Shown here: positions 51,441 to 59,352 of the stretch, in pieces
Position numbering within the stretch: the stretch's first letter is position 1
Layout of the letters: each line of letters opens with the position of its first letter
NCBI RefSeq assembly: GCF_958453765.1
Contig: NZ_CAUDZA010000008.1
Location: forward strand, 10,218 to 74,217
Direction: 5' to 3'
DNA from: Phascolarctobacterium_A succinatutens_B
Lineage (GTDB): Bacteria > Bacillota > Negativicutes > Acidaminococcales > Acidaminococcaceae
DNA: 64,000 nucleotides
Made by a program: the position numbers and the translations under genes
The notes under the pieces: model-generated
Told to the model about the DNA's origin: nothing
Databases searched by the model: none
The model's input: only the letters and a program-made list of their open reading frames with translations

Positions 51441-52775
51441 ATGAAGAGCTTTAATGATTCATTAACAGGTAAATATTTGCGTATTGCCCTCCCCGCTGCG
51501 TTGGAGGGCATTTTTATGACCTTTCTGGCTGCGGCTGATTTGATTATGGTAGGCGTATTGGGTGCTAAGGCCATTGCTGCGGTAAGCATTTTTTTGCCGC
51601 TGCGCCTGGTGCTGCTGACGGTATCACGCTCACTGGCATCTGCCGTTACGATTCTGACAGCGAATAAATTCGGGTCAGGGAAATATCCTGCTATTAAGGT
51701 TTTGCTGCGCCAAAGCTTTACTGTCAGCAGTATCCTGCTTGTAGTGCTGCATCTGCTATTTTACGGCTTTTTTGAGAAGCTGGTGGTGCTGATGGGCGCG
51801 CAGAGCGACTATTTGGAGCTGGCACTGGCTTACGGCAATATTGCTGTTGCTGCGGTACTGCTAAACTCCCTGTCACTCTTGTTACAGGGAACCTTGTTAG
51901 GCGTAGGCCGGACAAGCGCTATTATGAAAAGCAATATTGTCGGCAATGTAGTGAATATCGTCTGCAATTATTTTCTCATTACAGGCTTTGGCAGCTTTGC
52001 CGGCTGGGGTGTGCGTGGTGCGGCAATCAGCACGATTATCGGCTCTCTGTGTACTCTTGGTATCACCGTCTGGATTATGAAGCATGAGGGCTTTTTCAGT
52101 GACGGTCTGCTGCAGCTGCCGGACAAAGTATTTTGGCGGGAATTTATGCCGGTATTCGGCGGTGTTTTCAGTGAGCTGGGAGCGGAACGCATCGGTATGT
52201 TGGCCTATGGCTGGATGACTGCGCGTCTTGGTACTCTGCCTTATGCAGTACACAGCATTTGCTATAATATCTGTGATTTTTCTTATGATTTTATCTTCGG
52301 CTTCGGTAAGGCTAATATGGTGCTTGCCGGGCAGATGCGCGGTGCCGCTGATTATGCAACCTGGAAGCGCTGCCGCAGTATAGGCTTTAAATGGGGCCTG
52401 GGACTTTCCGTTGCCTCTTTTATTATCCTGTATGCCGCACGCGTGCCGATTTTCAGCATTTATTCGCAGGATGCGCAGGCACTTGCTCTCAGTGAGACGG
52501 TAATGTTCTGGGTGGCAGCAGTTTGCATACCGCAGGGGCATACGATTATTACTGCAGGTATATTGCGTGGCAGCGGCCAGACTACTGCTGTAGCCGTCTA
52601 TTCCTTTGTGTTGATTACCGTTCTGCGTCCATTGATGACAGCCTTCTTTATCTATTATTGCAAGCTGGGTATTGTTGGCGCCTGGGTACCGATGTTTTTG
52701 GACCAGTCGCTGCGCAGTCTGTGCTTTACCTGGAAGGTTATGCGGATACGCGGGCTGAAGGATTTAATAAAATAA
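51441..52775 (+). CDS. MATE-family multidrug/sodium efflux transporter
   Basis: 444 aa with 12 membrane helices in two six-helix halves. Family patterns: ALPAALEGIFMTFLAAADLIMVG in helix 1, GVGRTSAIMKSNIVGNVVNIV, and the second-half ILRGSGQTTAVAVYS. Exports cationic drugs or metabolites by Na+ or H+ antiport. It starts 38 bases after gyrA with a poor ribosome-binding site, so it may be co-transcribed but weakly translated. Substrate unknown. Confidence 0.87.
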   Translation: MKSFNDSLTGKYLRIALPAALEGIFMTFLAAADLIMVGVLGAKAIAAVSIFLPLRLVLLTVSRSLASAVTILTANKFGSGKYPAIKVLLRQSFTVSSILLVVLHLLFYGFFEKLVVLMGAQSDYLELALAYGNIAVAAVLLNSLSLLLQGTLLGVGRTSAIMKSNIVGNVVNIVCNYFLITGFGSFAGWGVRGAAISTIIGSLCTLGITVWIMKHEGFFSDGLLQLPDKVFWREFMPVFGGVFSELGAERIGMLAYGWMTARLGTLPYAVHSICYNICDFSYDFIFGFGKANMVLAGQMRGAADYATWKRCRSIGFKWGLGLSVASFIILYAARVPIFSIYSQDAQALALSETVMFWVAAVCIPQGHTIITAGILRGSGQTTAVAVYSFVLITVLRPLMTAFFIYYCKLGIVGAWVPMFLDQSLRSLCFTWKVMRIRGLKDLIK

Positions 52776-52793
52776 ATATGCCGTATAAAAAGC

Positions 52794-52823
52794 AAAGCAG
52801 CTTCTGCATCACAGAAGCTGCTT
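52794..52823. terminator. Bidirectional terminator after the MATE gene
   Basis: AAAGCAGCTTCTG-CATC(A)-CAGAAGCTGCTTT hairpin with T's on the right and A's on the left, between convergent genes. Confidence 0.82.
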
Positions 52824-52879
52824 TTGTCGTATAAAAATATAAAATTACTTTGTTGCAAGGTTGCAGCGGACTTTAGTGC

Positions 52880-54121
52880 TTACTCTGCAAAGCTAGTTCT
52901 CAGCTCTTTTTCCGCCAGACGAATGAAGGCACGGATTGCCTCCTCCAGCTGCGGCTGTGGGGTATTTTCTTCCTTGCAGTGAGAAATACCGGGATCGGAC
53001 TGAGCGAACATCATTACCGAAGGTACAACGGCATTTAGAGGCACGGCATCATGCAGCGGTGCGGAATACATGATGTGTCTTGCACCTGTTTCCTCCTCTA
53101 CGGCAGCGTTGCAGTCCTCTACCAGCTGTTCATCAAACAGAATCGGTTCAGCATGCCAGATAGGCTCAAACTCTACAGTGAGCTTACCCTCCTGTGCATG
53201 CTTCTGCGCCGCAGCCTTGGCTTCTGCAACTATCGTTTGCATTGTTTCCGGCTTAATGCTGCGCTGGTCCAGCGAAATGCGGCAATAGCCAGGAGAAATA
53301 GTAGTCAGGTCAGGCTTTACCTCGATATTGCCGACAGTGCAATAGGAATCATATTTAAGCGCAATTTCACGTAAGTCAAGGGTGGTCTGCGCTGCCGCAA
53401 TAAAGGCATCCTGACGCAGGGCAACAGGAGAACCGCAATGTCCCTGCTGACCGCGGAAGGTGATGTACTGGCGGTTGCAGCCGCAGACGCCGTAAACGCA
53501 GGCTACGCTTTTTTTGGCTAAAGCCAGCAGCGGTGCCTGCTCGATGTGCAGCTCCAGGTAAGCTTTAACCGGCAGCTTGGCAAAGGCTGTGTGTGCCTCA
53601 CCTATTCTGTTGGCATCAAGGCCGTATTCCTGCCAGACATCGCTGAAGCTGCGGCCGTTTTCCTGATGGATTAAGGGTAGCACATCTTTGCTCGTGACAA
53701 TGCCGCTGACAGAACTGCTGCCAAGACAGCTTTTACCGAAGGCAACACCCTCTTCGTCAGCCCAGCCGACAACGTAAAGAGTTTTGGCAGGCTTTTTATC
53801 TGCCAGACCGTAGGCACCGATACCCATGCCTGCTACAACGCCTAAAGCGCCGTCGAGCCAGCCTCCGTCAGGTACGGAATCGAGATGGCTGCCGATAACA
53901 ATACACTCCTCGCTGGCGCCGGCAAATTTTGCCCAGCTGTTGCCTGCGGCATCTGTCCAGACCTCGGCACCTGCGGCCTGCATCTTTTTAGCAAACCATT
54001 CCGTTGCTTTCTTGAATGTAGGTGTCCAGGCAATGCGGTGTGCACCGTCTGCATCAGAGGTTAAGGCTGCCAGCTCCCTGAGATCAGCAACAATGTTTTT
54101 TGCTATTTGTTCACGTTTCAT
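52880..54121 (-). CDS. M20-family Zn amidohydrolase (hydantoinase/carbamoylase type)
   Basis: 413 aa from the ATG at 54121, after GAAGGGAG. An in-frame extension to 54292 has no signal, no conservation and no ribosome-binding site. Metal ligands in GSHLDSV (His79), GWLDGALGV (Asp90) and WADEEG; the dimerisation domain includes HIEQAP with its conserved His, and a last ligand His near the C-terminus (MYSAPLHDA). Family members hydrolyse N-carbamoyl-amino acids, ureidopropionate or allantoate. The precise substrate is not decided by the sequence. Transcribed alone. Confidence 0.88.
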   Translation of the reverse strand: MKREQIAKNIVADLRELAALTSDADGAHRIAWTPTFKKATEWFAKKMQAAGAEVWTDAAGNSWAKFAGASEECIVIGSHLDSVPDGGWLDGALGVVAGMGIGAYGLADKKPAKTLYVVGWADEEGVAFGKSCLGSSSVSGIVTSKDVLPLIHQENGRSFSDVWQEYGLDANRIGEAHTAFAKLPVKAYLELHIEQAPLLALAKKSVACVYGVCGCNRQYITFRGQQGHCGSPVALRQDAFIAAAQTTLDLREIALKYDSYCTVGNIEVKPDLTTISPGYCRISLDQRSIKPETMQTIVAEAKAAAQKHAQEGKLTVEFEPIWHAEPILFDEQLVEDCNAAVEEETGARHIMYSAPLHDAVPLNAVVPSVMMFAQSDPGISHCKEENTPQPQLEEAIRAFIRLAEKELRTSFAE

Positions 54122-54352
54122 ATAATGCTCCCTTCCTGCTTCATTAGGCTTTTGCATAGCGGCAAAAGCGTAAAAATCAAGTTTATTATATTTTATTATA
54201 GCTTTAAAACCAATTTGTTCCTCTGTTTTATCTGCTCCGATAAGAGCGTTACAGCAAACAAGCATAGGATAGCTTATTTGCATTATATACAAATCGGCGT
54301 CAATTTACAAGACGGAATAATGAACCTGCAAAGGTATAGCGAAAATAAAAAT

Positions 54353-54397
54353 AAGCTGCTGCCTTCACTTTTGCTACAAAGAAGGCAGCAGTTTTTT
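54353..54397 (-). terminator. Terminator of the malY-type operon
   Basis: Hairpin with arms CTGCTGCCTTC and GAAGGCAGCAG and a 14-base loop, followed on the minus strand by a T-rich tract, 35 bases past the stop. Confidence 0.72.
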
Positions 54398-54431
54398 CAG
54401 TTACATCGTAGAAAGAATAGAATTAATAAAT

Positions 54432-55613
54432 TTAATTTAATTCATGAACAGCTTGCTTCAGCTGCTCAAGGCCCTGTAATAATAGCACACGAGGGCAGGC
54501 AACGTTGATACGTTCAAAGGCTTCTCCCTCTTTGCCGAAGATACCGCCGCCGTCAAGCCAGAGGTGTGCTTTATGCCAGAGCCACTGCTCACGTTCGGCA
54601 GCTGTAAGGCCTAAGGCGCTGCAATCAAGCCAAATCAGATATGTCCCCTCAGGCCGGAGCAGCTTAATCTGTGGCAGGTTCTGCTTCAGATAAGCATCAA
54701 CAAATTCAATGTTATCTTCGATATAAGCCTTAACCTGCTGCAGCCAATCTTCGCCATAAGTGTAGGCTGCCTGGCAGGCAACAAGGCCTAAGGTGTTTAC
54801 CTGGCTATAGCCTGCTGCCGCTACCTGCTTGCGGAAGCGGCGGCGTAAATTTTTGTTGGGAATGAAGATATTGGATACCTGCAGGCCGGCAATATTGAAG
54901 GTTTTGCTGGGAGCAGTGCAGATTACGCAATTTTGCTCATATTGCTTACCTAAACTGGCAAAAACTGTCTGAGAGTTATTTCCCCAGACGAAATCACCGT
55001 GAATTTCATCACTTACGGTAATTACACCATGCTTAAGGCAGATATCACCCACTTTTTGCAGCTTAGCGCGAGTCCAAACACGGCCTACGGGGTTATGCGG
55101 TGAGCATAAAAGCATCAGCTTAACATTGTTGGCGACGATCTTTTCTTCTAAATCGGCAAAGTCCATTTCATAATGACCGTTTTTCAGAATAAGAGGTGAA
55201 TTAATCAGCTTGCGCTCATTATCCTCGATAACCTCGCTGAAAGGATAGTAAACCGGTTGCTGTACAAGTACGCCCTCACCGTTTTGGGTGAAGGCCTTTA
55301 CTGCCATAGCAAGGGCAAAAACTATGCCGGGAGTTTTGGTGAGCCATTCTGCTTTGGGGCTCCAGTTAAAATGCTTAGTATACCAGTCGCGGACAGCGTG
55401 AAAATATGCTTCTGTACTTTCGCTATAGCCGAAGATGGCATGCTGGCAGCGTTCAATAAGTGCTTCCTGTATTTCCCGGGCAATAGGAAAATCCATATCT
55501 GCCACCCAAAAAGGTAAAACGTCTGCCGGACGGCCACGCTGGATGGCAAAATCGTATTTTAGGCAGTCTGTATTACGTCTGTTGATTATTTTGTCAAAAT
55601 CATATTTAGTCAT
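54432..55613 (-). CDS. PLP-dependent cysteine-S-conjugate/cystathionine beta-lyase (MalY/PatB family)
   Basis: 393 aa, full length. Fold-type I aminotransferase-like: PFWVADMDFPIA at the N-terminus, CSPHNPVGRVW for PLP and substrate, VSDEIHGDF, and the PLP lysine in APSKTFNIAGL. MalY/PatB enzymes cleave C-S bonds of cystathionine, cystine or S-conjugates to thiol, pyruvate and ammonia. It lies 29 bases after the internally deleted trans-sulfuration gene, so the two are in one operon and this enzyme may supply the lyase activity the other has lost (inference). Confidence 0.9.
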   Translation of the reverse strand: MTKYDFDKIINRRNTDCLKYDFAIQRGRPADVLPFWVADMDFPIAREIQEALIERCQHAIFGYSESTEAYFHAVRDWYTKHFNWSPKAEWLTKTPGIVFALAMAVKAFTQNGEGVLVQQPVYYPFSEVIEDNERKLINSPLILKNGHYEMDFADLEEKIVANNVKLMLLCSPHNPVGRVWTRAKLQKVGDICLKHGVITVSDEIHGDFVWGNNSQTVFASLGKQYEQNCVICTAPSKTFNIAGLQVSNIFIPNKNLRRRFRKQVAAAGYSQVNTLGLVACQAAYTYGEDWLQQVKAYIEDNIEFVDAYLKQNLPQIKLLRPEGTYLIWLDCSALGLTAAEREQWLWHKAHLWLDGGGIFGKEGEAFERINVACPRVLLLQGLEQLKQAVHELN

Positions 55614-55642
55614 AGTCTATCACCAAACTTTATTTGTATAAA

Positions 55643-56158
55643 TTATTTTACTGCAGCGAAGGCTTGCGCCAAATCGTCAATCAGATCCTGCGTTGCTTCA
55701 ATGCCTGTAGAGAAGCGCAGCAGACAATCCGTAATCCCCTTTTCAGCACATTCTTCGACAGTAAGGTCGGTATGCGTCTGGCGAATCGGATAGGTTATCA
55801 GGCTTTCTGTACCGCCAAGGCTTTCGGCAAATTTGATGAGCTTGACGCCTTCCAAAATTTGGCGTGCTGTTTCGGCGCTGTCTACAGCAAAGGAAATCAT
55901 GCCGCCGAAGCCGGTGGTCTGCGCTTTGTTGATTTCATAACCGGGATGATTTTCCAGACCGGGATATAAAACGTATTGTACACGCGGTTGCTCCTGCAGC
56001 CATTTGGCAATGGCAAAAGCGTTTTTCTGGTGCTGCTCCATACGCAGCGGCAGAGTTTTGATGCCGCAGATAACGAGCCAGGCATCAAGTGCTCCCAGAC
56101 AGGCACCGGTTGCGTCAGTTGCACCGATTTCGTGAGTACATTTTGTTGCAAATTCCAT
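55643..56158 (-). pseudogene. Internally deleted trans-sulfuration PLP enzyme (MetB/MetC family)
   Basis: An open frame of 171 codons. The first about 17 residues (MEFATKCTHEIGATD) look like the start of a Cys/Met-metabolism PLP enzyme. They join in frame, near 56107, to its C-terminal about 155 residues (TGACLGALDAWLVICG, KTLPLRMEQHQKNA, FGGMISF, ESLGGTESLITYP, RFSTGIE). The intervening about 200 residues, including the PLP-binding lysine, are missing, so it cannot be an active lyase. Both sides of the junction read GATDATGA-like sequence, consistent with recombination at short repeats. AAAGGAG upstream remains. The frame is still intact, so the deletion may be recent or the stub may be kept for another reason. 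Confidence 0.8.
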
Positions 56159-56552
56159 AGTGTCATCTTCTCCTTTCAAGGTCAGGCGGCAAGATACCGG
56201 ATATTTCATCAGGACTGCCAGAAGCTAGTTTATGCACGTTACTGCATTTTTTCGCTGCCATCTTCTCACCTGTTTAGCATGATATTGTAAATTTTTTACT
56301 GTGTGAAACAAAGTCAACAAGCATTGCCTGTGTGATGTTGCTTGATAATTTACATGATAAAGCCTAGTTTGTTAATAGGTAAATTTACACTTTTTATTAC
56401 ATTTTTGGGCGCCATAATGAAGAAATGTAAAATAAAAATAATATTTCTGTTGCAGGGGCCTGAATAGCAGTTGTATAAGTAAGTGAATTGTGTAACATCG
56501 TTTACAAATCTACTAAAATATTAGGCTTTAAGAAAAAATTTCCTGTTTGTTG

Positions 56553-56581
56553 TTGACAGATGCTTTGACAAGTTGTATATT
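56553..56581 (+). promoter_or_regulatory. Promoter of the T-box leader
   Basis: TTGACA (56553-56558), 17 bp, TATATT (56576-56581). Confidence 0.7.
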
Positions 56582-56587
56582 TTTACT

Positions 56588-56895
56588 CACAAGTTCATAT
56601 ACGAGCGATGAAAAGAAGAGTACGCAAGGAGTACTGCCACAGAGAGCTTCCGTTTGGTGCAAGGAAGCGCAGGAGACTTTGCCGAAGATGGTCTTGGAGC
56701 TGATTGGCTGAAGCGTAAGTTTAGGTCGTCCGGGCGCACCCGTTACAGTGCTGAAGTATTAATGGCTTAGTCCGGCGTACTTGAGGAGGCTGCTATCGTG
56801 AGGTAGCAGTGAAATTGGGTGGTACCACGAAGTTTGCTTTCGTCCCTTACTGCATAATGAAAATGCGGTATGGATAAACGAAGGCTTTTTTATTT
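56588..56895 (+). promoter_or_regulatory. T-box riboswitch leader without a target gene
   Basis: Stem I features: AGAGAG (56641-56646), an apical hairpin CTTCC-GTTTGGTGCAA-GGAAG, and GCCGAAGATGGTCTTGGAGC holding the specifier region; the likeliest codon is ATG (56688-56690, Met), with GAT or GGT as alternatives. The T-box itself is TGGGTGGTACCACGA (about 56816-56830). The following terminator pairs GCTTTCGTCC with GGATAAACGAAGGC and ends in TTTTTT. Uncharged tRNA would favour the antiterminator. The next gene is a short orphan 240 bases on, with no amino-acid function. Confidence 0.87.
56836..56895 (+). terminator. T-box regulated terminator
   Basis: GCTTTCGTCC with GGATAAACGAAGGC, then a T-run; competes with the antiterminator formed by the T-box sequence. 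56896-57134 beyond it contains no gene; a fragmentary start (AAGGAGATG near 57026) soon runs into a stop. Confidence 0.8.
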
Positions 56896-57134
56896 TAGTT
56901 TTGCAAAGGAGTGAGGCTGCAGGTCTTTTTTGCTTGTGCGCACAGTATCTCTTTTTATGTTTAGGAAGGTCTACGCTTGTTTTAATTGCTAAAGCTATAT
57001 AGATATGCTAAAATGAATGTATTGCAAGGAGATGATTATTTTGATGTATCTATTTTTAACATTAGATGATAATACTTAAATAGTACATTCAGAAATGCGT
57101 AATGACGGAATAGTAAAAGTTTATTTAGAGGTAA

Positions 57135-57515
57135 ATGATGAAAAAACAAGATTATAAATTAGAAATTTATAAATTACTGGATTTAGAATTGGATGATTCT
57201 TCATTAGATACGAAAATTCAATTTGTAAAAAAGGTTTTGATTGACTATCAGAAAGATCATGAAGATCAATATGATGTTGCTAATAAAGGAAAACCATGGA
57301 CTGACGAACAATTAAAAATTATTTTATCTGATGCACCTACTAAAGAGAATTGTGCAAAATATGCTGTATTGTTTAAAAGAGGTTATGGGAGTATAGAGCA
57401 AATTTATCGATGGGCCGCTACACCAATAAACAGTTTGGAAGGAAAAGGACGAAGTAACGATTCTTTTGTTTTACAGATAAAAAAAGTTGCTAGGCAAATA
57501 GGACTTAGAGGTTAA
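57135..57515 (+). CDS. Low-GC orphan protein, unknown function
   Basis: 126 aa from the ATG at 57135; the adjacent ATG at 57138 has the better spacing from AGAGG and is equally possible. Distinctly AT-rich, with A/T-ending codons unlike its neighbours. Sequence: a helical N-terminal half, then KPWTDEQLKIILSDAPTKE, which looks like a small SANT/Myb-like or other helix-turn-helix segment, and KRGYGSIEQIYRWA. No secretion signal. Followed by a 16-bp inverted repeat. Composition and isolation suggest acquisition by transfer. Confidence 0.65.
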   Translation: MMKKQDYKLEIYKLLDLELDDSSLDTKIQFVKKVLIDYQKDHEDQYDVANKGKPWTDEQLKIILSDAPTKENCAKYAVLFKRGYGSIEQIYRWAATPINSLEGKGRSNDSFVLQIKKVARQIGLRG

Positions 57516-57525
57516 TATTTATTAA

Positions 57526-57593
57526 CTCAAACTTCCCACACCGAAAATCAGTTTTCAAAGGTCTATTGGCTTTTTACGTGTGGGAAGTTTGAG
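57526..57593. repeat. 16-bp perfect inverted repeat after the orphan gene
   Basis: CTCAAACTTCCCACAC (57526-57541) and its exact complement (57578-57593) enclose 36 bp. Could be a terminator without a T-run, a transposon relic or a hairpin element. Confidence 0.7.
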
Positions 57594-57639
57594 GTAGTAA
57601 TCGCAAAACTTCTTGAGATTGTAATACTGGCTATGAATA

Positions 57640-57680
57640 AAAGAGTGTACTAAGTCGCAAAATAGCTTAGTACACTCTTT
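57640..57680. terminator. Bidirectional terminator
   Basis: AAAGAGTGTACTAAG, 11 bases, CTTAGTACACTCTTT: a 15-bp perfect stem between convergent genes. Confidence 0.78.
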
Positions 57681-57701
57681 GTAATATATACGATATACTT
57701 T

Positions 57702-58259
57702 TTACCACCCTACTCCAATCCAGGGTCCGTGGTGATGGCCGCCGCCGATGCCGATACCTATGCCGATCGGGAAGTTCCAGCCACCCCTGCGGCTTTGCTT
57801 TTCGCGTTCAATCTTCATGAACCACAGGCGATAGATTTTACCGCCGTTTTCCAGCTTTTTCGGCGTATCCTTATCGGTGATAATCTTATAGCCGTTGAAG
57901 TTGGCGTTGGAGCTTTCGTAATCGCTGAGCATTTTGTTCATCTGCGCAAAGGTTGCCTTGTTGTTGGTATATAAGCGCAGCATTTCTGTATTGGGCATGG
58001 TTAAAATCAACTGCTTACGCAAAGAGCGGTCTGCTGCCAGACCTTGATAAACCTCTACCCTGTCTTCCTTGATTTTTACATATAACAGGTCTTCGCTATT
58101 GCCGACCTGCAGGCGTTTGTTCATTTCGGCAGCGCTGATGATTGCAATCGGTTTGATTGCGTCCGGATCATCGGCAGCCTTAGTTTTATCTGCAGCGAGC
58201 GCCAACGCACTGCAGGAGCACATCAGTAAGCAGGTTAACAGTAAAAGCAGCTTGCGCAT
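57702..58259 (-). CDS. Secreted protein with Gly/His/Trp-rich tail
   Basis: 185 aa with a signal peptide (residues 1-22, cleavage after ALA). GGAGGGAG before the ATG. The body (about 30-155) is mixed alpha/beta with no recognised domain. The tail (about 160-185) is a low-complexity run of Gly, Ile, His and Trp (IGGGHHHGPW), which could bind metal or sit at the cell surface. Transcribed alone, divergent from the PAP2 gene. No dyad element upstream. Confidence 0.75.
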   Translation of the reverse strand: MRKLLLLLTCLLMCSCSALALAADKTKAADDPDAIKPIAIISAAEMNKRLQVGNSEDLLYVKIKEDRVEVYQGLAADRSLRKQLILTMPNTEMLRLYTNNKATFAQMNKMLSDYESSNANFNGYKIITDKDTPKKLENGGKIYRLWFMKIEREKQSRRGGWNFPIGIGIGIGGGHHHGPWIGVGW

Positions 58260-58408
58260 AGTTCTCCCTCCTTTGGAAGCTGATGGGAAAAATCTACATA
58301 AAAGACTTATATATTCCTCAAGAATATGGTATCATATTTACGTAAATTTGTTAACTGAACTTTAGGTGATATCTGAGGAACAGTGATATTGAAATACGAG
58401 GAGATTAT

Positions 58409-59146
58409 ATGAAGAAAAATAACCTGATTTGGATAATTATCTGTAATATCGTGGGAGCACTGCTTTTGGGAAGCTGGCTGGCAAGCACCCCTACCGCCGG
58501 CTATCACGGACCTTGGCTGGCGCTGGACCAAAGTGTCTTTTATTTCTTTAATCAGAAGCTGGCGCAGGGAACGGCCTTTACTTATTTTATCGCTTTTGTT
58601 AATCTGCGTGCCTTTGATGTGGTTGCCTTTGTGGCGATGTTGGCGATTTTTTACAGCTATTACCGCAAAAGCAATGTTGAAGGCAAGCGCTGGCTGTTCT
58701 GTATCGGCGTTGCCATGTTGGTAAGTGCGGTAATTATTAAGCAGTTTGATAAATTACTGCCGATTGACCGCGCAAGTGCTTCAGTCTATTTTGACCAGCT
58801 GTATCACAATGTAAACTGGGTTAGCCAGCTGAGCGGCTGGCCTGCCAAGGATCGCTCCGGCAGCAGTTTTCCCGGCGATCATGGCATGATGCTGTTGATA
58901 TTTGCTGTGTATATGTGGAAATATATCGGCAAGGACGCTTTCGTTAAAGCGCTGGCTGTATTTATTATTTTCTCTCTGCCCCGCATCATGGGCGGTGCGC
59001 ATTGGTTTACGGATGTTTTTGTAGGCTCTGTTTCCTTTGTTCTGCTTGTTTTAAGCTGGATTCTGCTAACACCGCTTTCGGATATCTTTATCGGCTGGCT
59101 GGAGAAAAAGCTGCCGCTGAGATGGTTTGTGAAGAAGAGAGAATAG
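58409..59146 (+). CDS. PAP2-family membrane phosphatase
   Basis: 245 aa with about six membrane helices. Phosphatase motifs: the first as a lysine/arginine-containing segment before KDRSGSSFPGDHG (about 148-160, where the usual PSGH is PGDH), and the third as PRIMGGAHWFTDV, matching SRxxxxxHxxxD. The GDH variant is seen in lipid-phosphate phosphatases and phosphotransferases acting on undecaprenyl or lipid A phosphates. Active site faces the periplasm. Substrate unassigned. Confidence 0.85.
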   Translation: MKKNNLIWIIICNIVGALLLGSWLASTPTAGYHGPWLALDQSVFYFFNQKLAQGTAFTYFIAFVNLRAFDVVAFVAMLAIFYSYYRKSNVEGKRWLFCIGVAMLVSAVIIKQFDKLLPIDRASASVYFDQLYHNVNWVSQLSGWPAKDRSGSSFPGDHGMMLLIFAVYMWKYIGKDAFVKALAVFIIFSLPRIMGGAHWFTDVFVGSVSFVLLVLSWILLTPLSDIFIGWLEKKLPLRWFVKKRE

Positions 59147-59352
59147 AATTTCAGGCTGTTGCCATTTTTAGTTTTGCTTACAGTAAGACTGAAATGGCAG
59201 CAGTTTTTTTGTATATAATGAAGGAAATGTCTTTGGGGCATATCATGTCCCACCATGGACTTTTTATTTTCGCTTCCCTCTTCTATTTTTTGCAGATTTG
59301 TGATAAAATTTAGTTGTATTTTTATGAGAAAATTCAGCAAGGAAGTGACGGA

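Noticed and set aside
56588..57515. T-box as the leader of the 57135-57515 gene
   Set aside because: A 240-nt gap without structure, no amino-acid-related function and a different base composition make this unlikely, though read-through has not been tested.
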